A stretch of DNA of 64,000 nucleotides from Siphonodentalium dalli (taxonomy: Eukaryota; Mollusca; Scaphopoda; Gadilida; Siphonodentaliidae), in assembly GCA_032622095.1 (NCBI GenBank), contig CP136063.1, forward strand, positions 271,675,426 through 271,739,425. Direction: 5' to 3'. This document shows positions 62,154 to 64,000 of this stretch, one piece after another; the first letter of the stretch is position 1; every line of letters begins with the position of its first letter. Under the pieces are notes generated by a model, which was given only the letters and a program-made list of their open reading frames with translations, searched no databases and was not told the DNA's origin. The position numbers and the translations under genes were made by a program.

Positions 62154-64000
62154 ATATTACACATAAAGAACGCTCATTGTTAGTCTTACTCCTGGTATGT
62201 TACAAATAAAGAATGTTCATTGTTAGTCTATTCCAGGTATGTTACACATAAAGAGCGTTCATTGTCAGTCTACTCATTGTATATTACCAATAAGAGCGTC
62301 CCTTGTTAGTATATTCATGGTATGTTACAAATAAAGATCGTTCATTGTTAGTCTTATTCCTGGTATGTTTCAAATAAAGAGCGTTCATTGTTAGTCTTAC
62401 ACATTGTATGTTACAAATAAAGAGCGTTCACTGTTAGTCACCTCCTGACAAATAAACAATACTGAGCGTTCATTGTTAGTCTATTCCTGGTATGTTACCA
62501 ATAAAGATCATTCATTGTTAGTCTTATTCCTGTGATGTTACAAATAAAGAGCGTTAATTGTTAGTCTATTCTTGGTATGTTACAAATAAAGAGCGTTCAT
62601 TGTTAGTCTTACTCCTGGTATGTTACAAATAAAGAACGCTCATTGTTAGTCTATTCCTGGTATGTTATAAATAAAGAGCGTTCCTTGTTAGTATATTCAT
62701 GGTATGTTACAAATAAAGATCGTGCATTGTTAGTCTTATTCCTGGTATGTTACAAATAAAGAACGCTCATTTTTAGTTTTATTCCTGGTATGTTACAAAT
62801 AAAGAGCGTTCATTGTTAGTCTATTCCTGGTATGTTACAAATAAAGAGCGTTTATTGTTTGTCTATTCCTGGTATGTAACCAACAAAGAACGTCCATTGT
62901 TAGTCTTATTCCTGGTATGTTACACATAAAGAGCGTTCATTGTTAGTATATTCATTGTTTGTTACCAATAAAGACCGTTCATTGTTAGTCTTAGTCATGG
63001 TATGTTACAAATAAAGAGCGTCCCTTGTTAGTATATTCATGGTATGTTACACATAAAGATCGTTCATTGTTAGTCTTATTCCTGGCATGTTACAAATAAA
63101 GAGCGTTCATTGTTAGTCTTACACATTGTATGTTACAAATAAAGAGCGTTCATTGTTAGTCTATTCCTGGTTTGTTACAAATAAATAACGCTCATTGTTA
63201 TATAGTCTATTCTTGGTATGTTACAAATAAAGAGCGTTCATTGTTAGTCTTACTCCTGGTATGTTACAAATAAAGAACGCTCATTGTTAGTCTATTCCTG
63301 GTATGTTATAAATAAAGAGCGTTCCTTGTTAGTATATTCATGGTATGTTACAATTAAAGATCGTGCATTGTTAGTCTTATTCCTGGTATGTTACACATAA
63401 AGAGCGTTCATTGTTAGTCTACTCATTGTATATTACCAATAAAGAGCGTTCCTTGTTAGAAAATTTATGGTATGTTACAAATAAAGATCGTTCATTGTTA
63501 GTCTTATTCCTGGTATGTTACAAATAAAGAACGCTCAGTGTTAGTCTATTCCTGGTATGTTACAAATAAAGAGCGTTAATTGTTAGTCTATTCCTGGTAT
63601 GTAACCAACAAGGAACGTCCATTGTTAGTCTTATTCATGGTATGTTACATATAAAGAGCGTTCATTGCTAGTCTTACTCCTGGTATGTGACAAATAAAGA
63701 ACGCTCATTATTAGTCTTACTCTTGGTAGGTTACATATAAAGAGCGTTGATTGATAGTCTATTATTGGTATGTTACATATAAAGAACGCTCATTGTTAGT
63801 CTTACTCCTGGTATGTTACAAATAAAGAGTGTTCATTGTTAGTCTTACTCCTGGTATGTTACAAATAAAGAACGCTCATTGCTAGTCTATTCCTGGTATG
63901 TTACAAATAAAGAGCGTTCATTGTTAGTCTTATTCCTGGTATGTTACAAATAAATAACGCTCATTGTTAGTCTATTCCTGGTGTGTTACAAATAAAGAGC
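62154..64000 (+). repeat. HOR block 28, cut by window end
   Basis: It is a CCAGG-type opening with the divergent monomer at 62439, which reads AAATAAACAATA where all others have AAATAACCAATA. Near 62,750 the sequence skips the 229-codon run and goes straight to the TTTTTAG variant at 62761. The TATA insertion is near 63,202. The CTCAGTGTTAG variant at 63537 and TTACATATAAAGAGCGTTC near 63,648 are shared with block 23 at an 8,556-bp offset. The window ends in what would be the second pure run. Confidence 0.8.

Larger units (their letters stand above)
1..64000 (+). repeat. Satellite array of 42/43-bp monomers
   Basis: Every line of the window reads as head-to-tail copies of one monomer, with no inverted segment and no foreign insert. 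The 42-bp form has the landmarks ATTGTTAGTC, TATTCCTGGTATG, TTACAAATAAAGA and GARCGYTC. The 43-bp form carries one extra T (GTCTTATTCC or GTCTTACTCC). A rough count is 1,500 units. Each consensus unit has one CpG, inside the octamer, and one AATAAA hexamer on the plus strand. All three minus-strand frames and two plus-strand frames of the consensus contain stops; the remaining frame is open only across 42-bp units. The array runs past both ends. Size, uniformity and lack of genes point to a eukaryotic satellite; I cannot name the family or the host. A bacterial origin seems unlikely because 64 kb without genes would be exceptional. Confidence 0.98.

Noticed and set aside
1-64000. CRISPR array
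   Set aside because: Period 42/43 bp is directly contiguous; there are no unique spacers between constant repeats, and no cas genes. Variation is spread through the unit.
1-64000. Replication-origin iterons or a plasmid partition repeat
   Set aside because: About 1,500 units over 64 kb is far beyond such arrays and there is no replication or partition gene in the window.
1-64000. A 9-codon micro-ORF in every unit (ATG TTA CAA ATA AAG, ending at TAG)
   Set aside because: It is present only because the unit contains GTATGTTAC and GTTAG at fixed positions. Nothing suggests initiation, and variant units abolish it freely.
1-64000. tRNA, rRNA, transposon termini or telomeric repeats
   Set aside because: I looked on both strands and saw only the satellite unit and its variants; there are no terminal inverted repeats, poly-A tails, target-site duplications or short G-rich telomere motifs.
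1-64000. A 21-bp ancestral half-unit (TTGTTA and ATGTTA lie about half a unit apart)
   Set aside because: Beyond the shared TGTTA the two halves align poorly, so a dimeric origin is not supported by eye.

Overview
The whole window is one satellite array. From base 1 to base 64000 I see only head-to-tail copies of a 42/43-bp monomer, roughly 1,500 units, all in the same orientation. There is no stretch of unique sequence, no transposon, no RNA gene and no protein-coding gene I can support. The consensus unit is about one third G+C. Its landmarks in order are ATTGTTAGTC, TATTCCTGGTATG, TTACAAATAAAGA and the octamer GAGCGTTC or GAACGCTC. Both window ends lie inside the array. This architecture is typical of a long eukaryotic satellite (centromeric, pericentromeric, subtelomeric or interstitial heterochromatin). 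The sequence does not identify the organism, and I do not recognise the family.

Two unit lengths alternate in long patches. The 42-bp form (GTCTATTCC) keeps one of six frames open as the peptide repeat SLLVYSWYVTNKER. The 43-bp form (GTCTTATTCC or GTCTTACTCC) shifts the frame and brings a TAA within about 20 bases. Open frames of 60 to 346 codons therefore mark runs of pure 42-bp units. They start at in-frame TTG, not ATG, and I treat them as by-products of the repeat.

Above the monomer there is a clear, irregular higher-order organisation. An anchor (CCTGATATATTACAC) cuts the window into 28 blocks. Block lengths recur: 1,103 bp (four exact copies plus 1,102 and 1,059 variants), 465 bp (three), 2,240 bp (two), 5,124/5,128 bp. 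Most long blocks end in a 592-bp module that keeps exactly that length in thirteen copies. A strongly divergent monomer sits at a fixed 329/330-bp or 285-bp offset from the anchor in most blocks.

Region by region: 1-10974 holds three related blocks of 4,238, 2,456 and 4,280 bp, the middle one with a large internal loss. 10975-15239 is a mosaic with a 379-bp duplication and a 294-bp seven-unit sub-repeat. 15240-38687 is a near-identical direct duplication of about 11.72 kb. 38688-64000 is a mosaic of the same modules in changing order, including a perfectly spaced 1,103-bp tandem pair at 50635-52840. Variants shared by distant blocks, such as 11.4 kb with 57.7 kb and 14.8 kb with 41.8 kb, show that exchange has not been only between neighbours. 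I found no hidden enzymatic or defence system; what merits attention is the array's structure and recent history.
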